Translations under genes and position numbers: made by a program
Shown: positions 12,554 to 19,770 of the stretch, in pieces
Position numbering within the stretch: the first letter of the stretch is position 1
How the letters are laid out: every line of letters starts with the position of its first letter
The notes under the pieces: generated by a model
What the model saw: only the letters and a program-made list of their open reading frames with translations
Databases searched by the model: none
Told to the model about the DNA's origin: nothing
Assembly: GCA_965279075.1 (NCBI GenBank)
Contig: CBDIHI010000008.1
Location: 186,001-250,000 of the forward strand
Reading direction: 5' to 3'
DNA: 64,000 bases
Source of the DNA: SZAS-79 sp965279075
GTDB lineage: Bacteria; Pseudomonadota; Gammaproteobacteria; Burkholderiales; SG8-39

Positions 12554-13405
12554 TTAAATCCTCTCGGTTTCCCCCTGGCGCGGCTGCCATACCATCAGGC
12601 GCTTTTCGACGAGGCCGACCAGATAGTCGAGCATGAGCGCAAACGCAGTCAGAACAAGGATCCCTGCAAAAACGGTATTGATGTCGAATGTTCCCTCGGC
12701 CTGAAGTATCAGGTAGCCAACGCCGCGCGACGATCCGAGGTACTCGCCAACCACCGCCCCAACGAACGCAAGGCCGACGGAGTTGTGCAGACTCGCGAAC
12801 ACCCAGCTCATTGCACTGGGGACGTAGACATGGCGCAGGAGTTGCCTTGGGGTTGCGCCCAGGATGCGCGCGTTCGCAAGCACCGTGGGGCTGACTTCCC
12901 GCACGCCCTGGTAGACGTTGAAGAACACGATGAAGAACACCAAGGTGACGCCCAGCGCGACCTTTGAGGCGATATCCAGGCCGAACCACACGCTGAATAT
13001 AGGCGCGAGAATTACTCGCGGCATTGAGTTGAGTGCCTTGATATACGGATCGCAGAGGGCCGACGCAACCGGATTCAGGGCAAGCCACAGCCCGATGACC
13101 AGCCCTGACATGGTACCAATCACAAATGCGAGAAATGTTTCCCAGAGCGTCACCCAGAGATGCTCGTAGATCGCTCCCGAGTAGAACCAGTCCCAGACCC
13201 TGCCAAGGACCTTGAGCGGCTCACCGAAAAAGAAAGCCGCCTTGTTGGCGTCGTCGAAATACACGGGTGGAACAAGGCCCGGGACCGTCAGGACGTGCCA
13301 AATAGCGAAAAACACGAGAAGCATGCCGACCTGCCACAGGCGCAGATTGCCCTGCCTGGGCCGCACCTTGTCCCACACTCCCCTATTGGATCCGGGTTCG
13401 CGCAT
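12554..13405 (-). CDS. ABC transporter permease, NitT/TauT (SsuC/TauC) type
   Basis: A 283-residue inner-membrane permease of the sulfonate/nitrate/taurine importer family, with about six hydrophobic segments. The cytoplasmic EAA-type loop is visible (VLANARILGATPRQLLRHVY, about residue 180), followed by SSRGVGYLI, as is usual for this family. The start overlaps the end of the ATPase gene by 23 bp, so translation is probably coupled. Together with the ATPase at 13383 and the binding protein at 14207 it makes a complete three-part importer. The substrate cannot be read from the sequence. Confidence 0.9.
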   Translation of the reverse strand: MREPGSNRGVWDKVRPRQGNLRLWQVGMLLVFFAIWHVLTVPGLVPPVYFDDANKAAFFFGEPLKVLGRVWDWFYSGAIYEHLWVTLWETFLAFVIGTMSGLVIGLWLALNPVASALCDPYIKALNSMPRVILAPIFSVWFGLDIASKVALGVTLVFFIVFFNVYQGVREVSPTVLANARILGATPRQLLRHVYVPSAMSWVFASLHNSVGLAFVGAVVGEYLGSSRGVGYLILQAEGTFDINTVFAGILVLTAFALMLDYLVGLVEKRLMVWQPRQGETERI

Positions 13406-14201
13406 AGCCCTTGAGCACCTCGTCCTTCATTGCGTGCCAGATCTTCGTATGCAATTCGACGAATCTCGGTGTCAGCCGGATTTCGGCAACATCACGGGGC
13501 CGCGGGAGGTCGATCGAATACTCGCCGATCGGCTGCGTCCCCGGCCCTGCTGAGAGCACGACGACCCTGTCCGAAAGCGAAATCGCCTCTTCCAGGTCGT
13601 GGGTAATGAATACGACCGATTTCCGGTTGGCCGACCACAGGTCTAGCAGCTCGTTCTCCATCAGTTGCCGGGTCTGGATGTCGAGCGCCGAAAACGGCTC
13701 ATCCATCAGGAGGATCTGCGGGTCGAGAATCAGAGTTTGCGCCAGGGCCACACGCTTGCGCATCCCGCCCGAAAGCTGGTGCGGATATCTGTGGCCATGA
13801 CCGGCCAGCCCTACCCGCGCCAACCAGTCCTCACCACGCGATACCGCTTCTGCACGCACAACGCCGCGAAATTCAAGGCCGGCCGTGACGTTCTCCAGCG
13901 CAGTCCGCCACGGCATCAGGGCTTCGGTCTGGAACAGGTAGCCGGCGCGGCGATTGAGGCCGTCCAGCGGTTCGCCAAAAACCTTCACGCTCCCGGCAGA
14001 AGGTTCCAGCAACCCGACGGCGATGTTCAGCAGGGTGGACTTGCCGCAGCCGGTCGGCCCAACGACCGAGACAAACTCGCCCGGCGCAACAACCAGCGTG
14101 GCGTCCTTGACCGCCGTATAGCGGCTGTCCTTCGCGTCGCGCGCCGCGAACGTTACGGTAATGTTTTCCAGCGCCAGCGCGGGCACACCGTGCGAGGGCA
14201 T
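13383..14201 (-). CDS. ABC transporter ATP-binding protein, NitT/TauT type
   Basis: A 272-residue ATPase subunit that powers the adjacent permease. It has Walker A GPTGCGKST (about residue 50), a Q-loop in YLFQTEALMPW, the signature LSGGM, Walker B ILLMDEPFSALD and a switch histidine in FITHDLEEA. This set is typical of SsuB/TauB-like proteins. The ATG at 14201 is 5 nt after the stop of the binding-protein gene, and its end overlaps the permease start, so the three genes form one operon. Confidence 0.92.
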   Translation of the reverse strand: MPSHGVPALALENITVTFAARDAKDSRYTAVKDATLVVAPGEFVSVVGPTGCGKSTLLNIAVGLLEPSAGSVKVFGEPLDGLNRRAGYLFQTEALMPWRTALENVTAGLEFRGVVRAEAVSRGEDWLARVGLAGHGHRYPHQLSGGMRKRVALAQTLILDPQILLMDEPFSALDIQTRQLMENELLDLWSANRKSVVFITHDLEEAISLSDRVVVLSAGPGTQPIGEYSIDLPRPRDVAEIRLTPRFVELHTKIWHAMKDEVLKGYARTRIQ

Positions 14202-14206
14202 GCGCC

Positions 14207-15256
14207 TTACTTCTTCTTCGAATACTTCGCAAACGCCTTCTTCGCAAACTCGTTGGTGTAGGTCTCACCAAGCTTGATTTTATCCGGAGTAATTTTCGGA
14301 TTGAAGGACGCAAGCGCTTTAAGCGTCGTCTTCGCGCCCGCCTCCGACATCATGCCGTCCTTCGAATACGCGGTCTTCACGTTGTTGAATGCGAACAGAT
14401 ACATCGCCTTGTTGCCGAGGAGGTACTCCTCCGGTACGGTCGCCAGCACCTGCTGCGGCGTCGCATCCTGCAACCAGATCAGTGCGCGAACCATCGCATT
14501 CGTGAGCGCCTGCACTGTGTTCGGGTTCTTCTTGACGAATTCCACCGGTGAATAAAGGCTCGCTGCCGGCATCGGCCCGCCGAAGATTTTCTCCGTCCCC
14601 TCCGGCGTGCGCGTCTCGGCGATGACCCTGACCTTGCCCTCTTTTTCGAGGATGGTGACCGCCGGGTCCGTCTGGGACACGACATCGACACGACCCTGGT
14701 CAACCGCGGCGATCACGGTGGAACCGGCACCGATTCCGATGATCGAGGCGTCGGTCGGCTTCAGGCCGCCCTGGGCCAGCAGGAAATTCGCGACCATGTT
14801 GGTGCTGGAGCCAGGGGCGCTTACGCCTATGCGCATGCCCTTGAGGTCCTTGGGAGACTTGTAGTTCGCGGCCTTCGAAGTCACGATTGCGACGGAAATC
14901 TGCGGCGCGGCCCCCGACAGCACGAACGAAACGAAATGCAGCCCGTTCGACTGCATGTTGATCGTGTGCTCGTACGCGCCGGAGACGACATCCGCGCTTC
15001 CGCCCACCACCGCCTGCAGCGAGCGCGAGCCGCCGGGGAAGTCGCTGATGCGGACATTCAGCCCCTCGTCCTTGAAATACCCCAGTCGCTCGGCCAGCGT
15101 CAGCGGCAGGTAGTAAAGCGCCGATTTGCCGCCGATCGCAATGTGTACGTCCGGCTTCTCGATCTGTGCCTGCGCGCCACTCGAGAACGCAAAGACCGCA
15201 GCGGCGGCCACCAATCGGATCGCTGCGGATGCTGCATTTGAGATTTTAGATTTCAC
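14207..15256 (-). CDS. ABC transporter substrate-binding protein, NMT1/SsuA-like
   Basis: A 349-residue periplasmic binding protein for the ABC importer encoded directly downstream. A signal peptide is visible (about residues 1-30, ending SSGAQAQ). The mature part follows the NMT1/SsuA pattern (YYLPLTLAERLGYFKDEGLN, then GGSADVVSGAYEH). I chose GTG 15256 because a strong GGAGGAGG precedes it and it places the signal peptide at the N-terminus. The frame stays open about 160 bp further upstream, into recR. It starts 28 bp after recR, so it may be part of the same transcript. Nitrate, sulfonates and thiamine or riboflavin precursors are known ligands in the family; none is favoured here. Confidence 0.87.
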   Translation of the reverse strand: MKSKISNAASAAIRLVAAAAVFAFSSGAQAQIEKPDVHIAIGGKSALYYLPLTLAERLGYFKDEGLNVRISDFPGGSRSLQAVVGGSADVVSGAYEHTINMQSNGLHFVSFVLSGAAPQISVAIVTSKAANYKSPKDLKGMRIGVSAPGSSTNMVANFLLAQGGLKPTDASIIGIGAGSTVIAAVDQGRVDVVSQTDPAVTILEKEGKVRVIAETRTPEGTEKIFGGPMPAASLYSPVEFVKKNPNTVQALTNAMVRALIWLQDATPQQVLATVPEEYLLGNKAMYLFAFNNVKTAYSKDGMMSEAGAKTTLKALASFNPKITPDKIKLGETYTNEFAKKAFAKYSKKK

Positions 15257-15284
15257 GGGCCCCTCCTCCTTGTTTCGACTTATT

Positions 15285-15893
15285 CTACAGCGCGCGCCTC
15301 TCCATGAGGGCCTGCGACAGTGTTCCGGCATCGACGTATTCCAGTTCGCCACCGAGCGGGACGCCACGCGCAATCCGGCTGACCCTGATTCCGCGGCTGC
15401 GCAGCATTTCGGCAATGTAATGCGCAGTGGCCTCGCCTTCGTTGGTGAAATTCGTGGCGAGGATCACCTCCTGCACTTCGCCGTCGGTTGCGCGCGCCAG
15501 CAACCGGTCCAGGCCGATGTCCCGCGGACCCACGCCGTCCAGCGGTGACAGGCGCCCCATCAGCACGAAGTACATGCCCGAATACGAGGACGTCTGCTCG
15601 ACCATCGCAAGGTCGGCGGGGGTCTCCACCACGCACAACTGCGCGGTATCGCGGCGCTGGGATGAGCAGAGGCTGCAGAGTTCGCCCTCGGTGAAGTTGT
15701 TGCACTTCGAGCAATGCCGCACGGTCGCCAGCGCATGCCTGAGAGACAGGGCCAGCTGGTCGGCGCCCGCACGGTCGCGCTGGAGGAGTTGGTAGGCCAT
15801 CCGCTGGGCCGACTTGGGGCCCACGCCGGGCAGCACGCGCAATGCCTCGACCAGCCTTTCCAGGCCCTGGACCGGCCCGACAGGGTCTTTCAT
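15285..15893 (-). CDS. recR: Recombination mediator RecR
   Basis: A 202-residue protein that acts with RecF and RecO to load RecA at gaps. It has an N-terminal helix-hairpin-helix (LPGVGPKSAQRMAYQLL), a four-cysteine zinc finger (CSKCNNFTEGELCSLC, about residues 57-72) and a Toprim domain (CVVETPADLAMVE, then YFVLMGRLSPLDGVGP). The length and order match the family. It is the third gene of the dnaX-ybaB-recR set, 10 bp after ybaB. Confidence 0.97.
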   Translation of the reverse strand: MKDPVGPVQGLERLVEALRVLPGVGPKSAQRMAYQLLQRDRAGADQLALSLRHALATVRHCSKCNNFTEGELCSLCSSQRRDTAQLCVVETPADLAMVEQTSSYSGMYFVLMGRLSPLDGVGPRDIGLDRLLARATDGEVQEVILATNFTNEGEATAHYIAEMLRSRGIRVSRIARGVPLGGELEYVDAGTLSQALMERRAL

Positions 15894-15903
15894 GACGCCG
15901 GGC

Positions 15904-16227
15904 TCAGAACGGCAGCTTGAGGCCTGGAGGCAATCCCATGCCGGCCGTCACACTGCCCATCTTTTCGGCTATCTTTGCCTCGACCTTGCGCGCCGCGTCA
16001 TTGAATGCAGCCGCCACGAGGTCCTCGAGCATCTCCTTGTCGTCACCGACCAGGGACGGGTCGATCGTCACCCGCTTCACGTCGTGCTTGCATGTCATCT
16101 GCACCTTCACCATGCCTGCGCCTGCTTGACCTTCGACTTCGAGCGAAGCGAGCTGGTCCTGCATCTTCTGCATGTTCTCCTGCATCGCCTGCGCCTGCTT
16201 CATCAGCTGGCCGATGTTGCCTCTCAT
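15904..16227 (-). CDS. ybaB: Nucleoid-associated protein, YbaB/EbfC family
   Basis: A 107-residue DNA-binding protein of the YbaB/EbfC family. It has the methionine- and glutamine-rich helical N-terminus (LMKQAQAMQENMQKMQDQLA), the conserved VEGQAGAGMVKV segment and the terminal GMGLPPGLKLPF. It sits between dnaX and recR, its standard position in proteobacteria, with a 9-bp gap after dnaX. Confidence 0.96.
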   Translation of the reverse strand: MRGNIGQLMKQAQAMQENMQKMQDQLASLEVEGQAGAGMVKVQMTCKHDVKRVTIDPSLVGDDKEMLEDLVAAAFNDAARKVEAKIAEKMGSVTAGMGLPPGLKLPF

Positions 16228-16236
16228 GGCTTTCTC

Positions 16237-17853
16237 CTAGGATCCCTTGGGGGTCGCATTGATGGTCTTGTCGATCACGGTCGCATCGAAGATGTCGACG
16301 AGGTCGCGCACGAACGGGTCGCCGTGCACGGCATCGGCGGCCTTTGCCTGCCGCACATTGCGCTCGCCCTGTTCGATAGCGGCCACCGTTCTGCCCTGAA
16401 CCTCTCCTGCCGTCACTCTGAGCGTGATTGTCCCGCCGAACCGCTGCGTCAGCGCCGCCTTCAGCTTGTCCGTGTAGGTCTTCTCTGCGAGATAAGCCAT
16501 CGACTTGGGCACGCACAGGTCGAACTGACCACCTTCCTGCCTCTGCAACTCGGAGTGCTCGGCGAGCAGCTTCACCGTACCTCCAAGCTGGAGCGCGCGT
16601 GCCAGAGCGGGCCAGTCCCCGTCAAACGCCGTGCCCGGCAGGACAACGGTCGCATCCGGGCGGGCCGACGTCGGCGAATGTCTCACAGGAGCGGCAGCCG
16701 GCCTTGCGGGTGCGGCGCCGGCTTTTGCCGCGGGGAGCGAAACCGCACCAAGCGGAGTACCCGCCCCGGCGTCGGGCCGGAACGCCAGCATGCGTAAGAG
16801 CGTCATTGCGAAACCGGAGTGTTCATCCGGCGCCAGTTGCAGGTCCTGACGGCCCTGCACCGCAATCTGGTAGTAAAGCTGGATTTCCTCGGCAGCCATC
16901 TGCCCCGCAAAGCGCACTATTCGATCGCGCTCCGGTACGTCGGCGTCGAGGGCGGCCGGCACGGTCTTCGCCAGAGCGACCCGGAGAAGCAGGCTGGCAA
17001 GGTCGGCCAGCGCCGCGTCGAAAGACAGGCTGCGTACCAGCATTTCTTCGGCAACGGCCATCAGGTCTTCGGCCCGGCCATCGACGAGCGCATCGAGGGC
17101 GCGCAACAGGTAGGTTTCATCGACGGCCCCCAGCATCTCGCGCACATTGCCACCCGTCACGTTGCCAGCGCCGTGGGCAATCGCCTGGTCGAGCAGGGAC
17201 AAGCCGTCACGCATGCTGCCGGAGGCGGCACGCGCCAAGGGCGCCAACGCATCCCGCTCGAAGGGAATTCCCTCGGCGTCCAGCAGCCTGGCAAGGTGCT
17301 CGACGATCGAACCCTGGGGCATCTGCTTCAGGTTGAACTGCAGGCAGCGGCTCAGCACCGTCACGGGAATCTTCTGCGGATCGGTCGTTGCAAGGATGAA
17401 CTTGAGATGCTCGGGCGGCTCTTCCAGCGTCTTCAGCATCGCATTGAAGGCCGAATTCGAAAGCATGTGAACTTCGTCGATCACATACACCTTGAACCGC
17501 CCCCGCGACGGCGCGTACTGGGCGGTGTCGAGAAGTTGCCGCATCTCGTCGACCTTGGTATTGGTCGCGGCATCCACCTCGAGGAGGTCAACGAATCGTC
17601 CGCCATCGATCTCGATGCAAGCACTGCACTTGCCACACGGCTCGGGCGTGATGCCGGCCTCGCAGTTCAGGCATTTGGCGAGGATACGAGCGATCGTGGT
17701 TTTGCCAACGCCGCGGGTGCCTGTAAAGAGATAGGCATGGTGCAGGCGCTGCTGTTCGAGCGCATGCCTGAGCGCCTTGACGACATGCTCCTGGCCGACC
17801 AGCGTCGAAAAACTACGCGGCCGGTACTTGCGCGCCAATACGAGGTAAGTCAT
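16237..17853 (-). CDS. dnaX: DNA polymerase III subunits tau/gamma
   Basis: This is the clamp-loader ATPase of the replicative polymerase. The 538-residue protein has Walker A (GTRGVGKTTIARILA, about residue 45), a zinc module (CLNCEAGITPEPCGKCSAC), Walker B with DEVHML, and a sensor segment FILATTDPQKIPVTVLSRC. The C-terminal part is proline/alanine-rich and then folds as a tau-like domain. I see no A-rich slippery heptamer for the frameshift that makes the short gamma form in E. coli, so this gene may make a single product. It heads the dnaX-ybaB-recR operon. Confidence 0.96.
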   Translation of the reverse strand: MTYLVLARKYRPRSFSTLVGQEHVVKALRHALEQQRLHHAYLFTGTRGVGKTTIARILAKCLNCEAGITPEPCGKCSACIEIDGGRFVDLLEVDAATNTKVDEMRQLLDTAQYAPSRGRFKVYVIDEVHMLSNSAFNAMLKTLEEPPEHLKFILATTDPQKIPVTVLSRCLQFNLKQMPQGSIVEHLARLLDAEGIPFERDALAPLARAASGSMRDGLSLLDQAIAHGAGNVTGGNVREMLGAVDETYLLRALDALVDGRAEDLMAVAEEMLVRSLSFDAALADLASLLLRVALAKTVPAALDADVPERDRIVRFAGQMAAEEIQLYYQIAVQGRQDLQLAPDEHSGFAMTLLRMLAFRPDAGAGTPLGAVSLPAAKAGAAPARPAAAPVRHSPTSARPDATVVLPGTAFDGDWPALARALQLGGTVKLLAEHSELQRQEGGQFDLCVPKSMAYLAEKTYTDKLKAALTQRFGGTITLRVTAGEVQGRTVAAIEQGERNVRQAKAADAVHGDPFVRDLVDIFDATVIDKTINATPKGS

Positions 17854-17909
17854 GCGCAGATTCTACAGCGCGATGGGACGGTTGATTTCCCGAGGTGGGA
17901 GGTCCGAGG

Positions 17910-17935
17910 AGGGAGGGTCCGCCGGGACCCTCCCT
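17910..17935. repeat. GC-rich inverted repeat between ffs and dnaX
   Basis: An 11-bp perfect stem (AGGGAGGGTCC with its complement around GCCG) lies about 15 bp after the 4.5S RNA gene and before dnaX on the minus strand. There is no T tract, so it is not a classic terminator. It could be an RNA-stability or processing element for the 4.5S transcript or the dnaX leader. Confidence 0.5.
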
Positions 17936-17950
17936 CTACTCGTCACGATG

Positions 17951-18049
17951 GGTGGCGAGCCTTGTCCCCGGCACTTGCGGTATGTAGCTGTGGCTGCTTC
18001 CTTCCGGACCTGACCAGGTTCACCACGCCGCAATGCGGGGGGGCCCGCC
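17951..18049 (-). ncRNA. ffs: 4.5S RNA of the signal recognition particle
   Basis: The small SRP RNA that binds Ffh. The conserved domain IV is present on the minus strand (GGTCAGGTCCGGAAGGAAGC), with the symmetric and asymmetric loops of a roughly 100-nt bacterial form. The ends GGCGGGCC and GGCTCGCC pair, with one G-U. It lies between tRNA-Ser and dnaX on the same strand. Confidence 0.95.
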
Positions 18050-18089
18050 TTTGGACGTTACGCCCGGTCCGCACGACCGGGAAAATATG

Positions 18090-18179
18090 TGGCGGAGAGA
18101 ATGGGATTCGAACCCATGATACGGATTAACGTATACACGCTTTCCAAGCGTGCGCCTTCAGCCGCTCGGCCATCTCTCC
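18090..18179 (-). tRNA. tRNA-Ser (anticodon GGA)
   Basis: A 90-nt class II tRNA with the long variable arm of serine tRNAs and an encoded CCA end. The acceptor arms GGAGAGA and TCTCTCC pair. The anticodon loop contains CTTGGAAAG (anticodon at 18143-18145). It lies 40 bp upstream of the 4.5S gene on the same strand. Confidence 0.96.
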
Positions 18180-18243
18180 GTTTTACTGCCTGAATCCGAT
18201 ACTCTGGAGCGGAAACGGAGTCTACCAGAACCCGCGGCCCGCC

Positions 18244-18819
18244 TCACAGCGCGCCGATCCCGGCGCCGAATGCACCAGCGAAAGTTGAAATCACCAGAAA
18301 CAGCATGATTGCGAGCGCAGTGTACTCGGCAGATTCCCCCGGCTTCGCCCCCAGCACCTTCCCGACCCCGCCATACAGCAGATACAGGGCGTGCAGCCCC
18401 GCAATCATCAGAGAGAAAGCCATGTCCGGCAACACCAGCACCACGCTCGCCAGGAATACCGGGGAACTGCTATAGGCCGCGACCTGGACCGCGCGGGGCC
18501 AGTCGCGATTGTCGACAAACATGGGCGCCAGGGCATACAGGGCGAAGGCCAGCGAGCCCACCGAAATCACGCATCCGGCAAGGGTCCTGAGCCCGGCGAG
18601 CACCAGCGGGGGGAACCACCCGGCGGCATCCAGCCCGGGAACGTGGTGCTCCCCGGACAAGGCCAGGCCGATCGACCAGCACACCGCCGGGATGGACGAT
18701 AGGGGCAGTATGAAATACGCAAGCACCCGTATCTGATCGGGCGACTCCTTCCCAACTTCATCCCATTCGGTTCCCGGGGAGGTTGTAATCCGTACGGCGC
18801 GCTTGAACGCCCGGCGCAC
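18244..18819 (-). CDS. Yip1-domain integral membrane protein
   Basis: A 191-residue protein with a short polar N-terminus and about five hydrophobic segments. It has the RITTSPGTEWDEVGKE opening that is typical of bacterial Yip1-family proteins, which are membrane proteins of unknown role. It starts 4 bp after the end of the small membrane protein gene and ends the TPR-small protein-Yip1 group on the minus strand. The fold family is a good match; the role is not known. Confidence 0.75.
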   Translation of the reverse strand: MRRAFKRAVRITTSPGTEWDEVGKESPDQIRVLAYFILPLSSIPAVCWSIGLALSGEHHVPGLDAAGWFPPLVLAGLRTLAGCVISVGSLAFALYALAPMFVDNRDWPRAVQVAAYSSSPVFLASVVLVLPDMAFSLMIAGLHALYLLYGGVGKVLGAKPGESAEYTALAIMLFLVISTFAGAFGAGIGAL

Positions 18820-18823
18820 CGCT

Positions 18824-19114
18824 TCAGCCTGTGACTGCCGCGAAATACAGGCGGATCTTCAGGACAATCAGCACGGCTTCAATCACCAGCAGCAAGAACA
18901 AGGCGAGGAATCCGATATGCGCGTCCACGATGAAGCGTGGCGCGACAAACCGCGTGGCTTTCATGATCGGTGCAGTCACCGTCTTAAGCAGCGAATAGAC
19001 GAAATTCTGGTCTCGCCGCGCACCGGCCAGCACAAACAGCGCCCCCTGGCCGATCAGCGCCATCAGCGCCACCTCGTTAAGGCCCTTGAGGATCACGACC
19101 AGCTGGTAGGTCAT
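18824..19114 (-). CDS. Small membrane protein of unknown function
   Basis: A 96-residue protein with two predicted membrane helices: one near residues 13-30 (EVALMALIGQGALFVLAG) and one near 66-90 (HIGFLALFLLLVIEAVLIVL). A short soluble loop (FVYSLLKTVTAPIMKATRFV) lies between them. I do not recognise a named domain. Its start overlaps the stop of the TPR gene by 4 bp (ATGA), and the Yip1 gene follows after 4 bp, so these three genes are one operon. They may form a membrane complex, which is inference only. Confidence 0.7.
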   Translation of the reverse strand: MTYQLVVILKGLNEVALMALIGQGALFVLAGARRDQNFVYSLLKTVTAPIMKATRFVAPRFIVDAHIGFLALFLLLVIEAVLIVLKIRLYFAAVTG

Positions 19115-19686
19115 TCTGCTTTCACGGTCGAAGGCGCCCGGGTGGCGCGCACGAGGTGTTGCGTGAGCTTCGGATCAAATCGGTTCAGGTGCTCGATCAC
19201 TTCCTGCAGCTTGGTGCGCCGGTCGAGTGTGTGATACGCCATCCCCAGCTCATACCAGGCGTAACCGTTCATGGGCTGGAGCTCGGCCGCACGCTCCAGC
19301 GCTTCGGCGGACTCCTCATGCCTCTTCAGAGAGCCGAGCGCCAGTCCCAGCCCGTACCAAGCCCTGTCGAGCTTCTGGTTGAGTCCCAGTGCACGCCGGA
19401 AGGCCGCTATCGCAGGCTCGTACTCCTTCAAAAGATGATGCACGTAGCCCAGGTTGAAAAGGATCACCGCATCGTCGGGCTTGGCCTCAAGCACGCGACG
19501 AAACTCCCCGATTGCAAGGCGGTGCCGTCCCAGCGTACCGTACATGTAACCCAGCAAGGCAGTGGCCCGGACGTTGCCGGGGTCGATTCGCTGCGCCGTC
19601 TGCAGGTCCTCGATCGCGCGCTCGTTGCGCCCCGCAAGGGCAAACAACCGGGATCGCATGCAGAGCCACCAAGGTTCGAATTTCAT
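19111..19686 (-). CDS. Tetratricopeptide-repeat protein
   Basis: A 191-residue soluble protein made almost entirely of TPR helices, about four to five units. Examples are NVRATALLGYMYGTLGRHRL, AVILFNLGYVHHLLKEYEPA and DRAWYGLGLALGSLKRHEES. Such proteins act as protein-protein scaffolds. The ATG at 19686 begins MKFEPWWLCM; an upstream in-frame ATG would add eleven residues. It is followed with overlapping stop and start by the small membrane protein. The partner is not identifiable. Confidence 0.82.
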   Translation of the reverse strand: MKFEPWWLCMRSRLFALAGRNERAIEDLQTAQRIDPGNVRATALLGYMYGTLGRHRLAIGEFRRVLEAKPDDAVILFNLGYVHHLLKEYEPAIAAFRRALGLNQKLDRAWYGLGLALGSLKRHEESAEALERAAELQPMNGYAWYELGMAYHTLDRRTKLQEVIEHLNRFDPKLTQHLVRATRAPSTVKAE

Positions 19687-19717
19687 ATCTGCGCACTTTA
19701 GCAAAAGGCGGGGGCAC

Positions 19718-19749
19718 AAAAAAGCAGAGCCCGCCGAAGCGGGCTCTGC
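19718..19749 (-). terminator. Rho-independent terminator of the symporter operon
   Basis: An 11-bp GC-rich stem (GCAGAGCCCGC with its complement) with a four-base loop. On the minus strand it is followed by six T residues. It lies 22 bp after the symporter stop codon, so it ends the DUF4212-symporter transcript before the TPR gene. Confidence 0.92.
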
Positions 19750-19770
19750 CGGGATACTACTGCTTGGCGA

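Noticed and set aside
16237..17853. Programmed frameshift in dnaX making a short gamma subunit
   Set aside because: No A-rich slippery heptamer with a following stem is visible in the gene.
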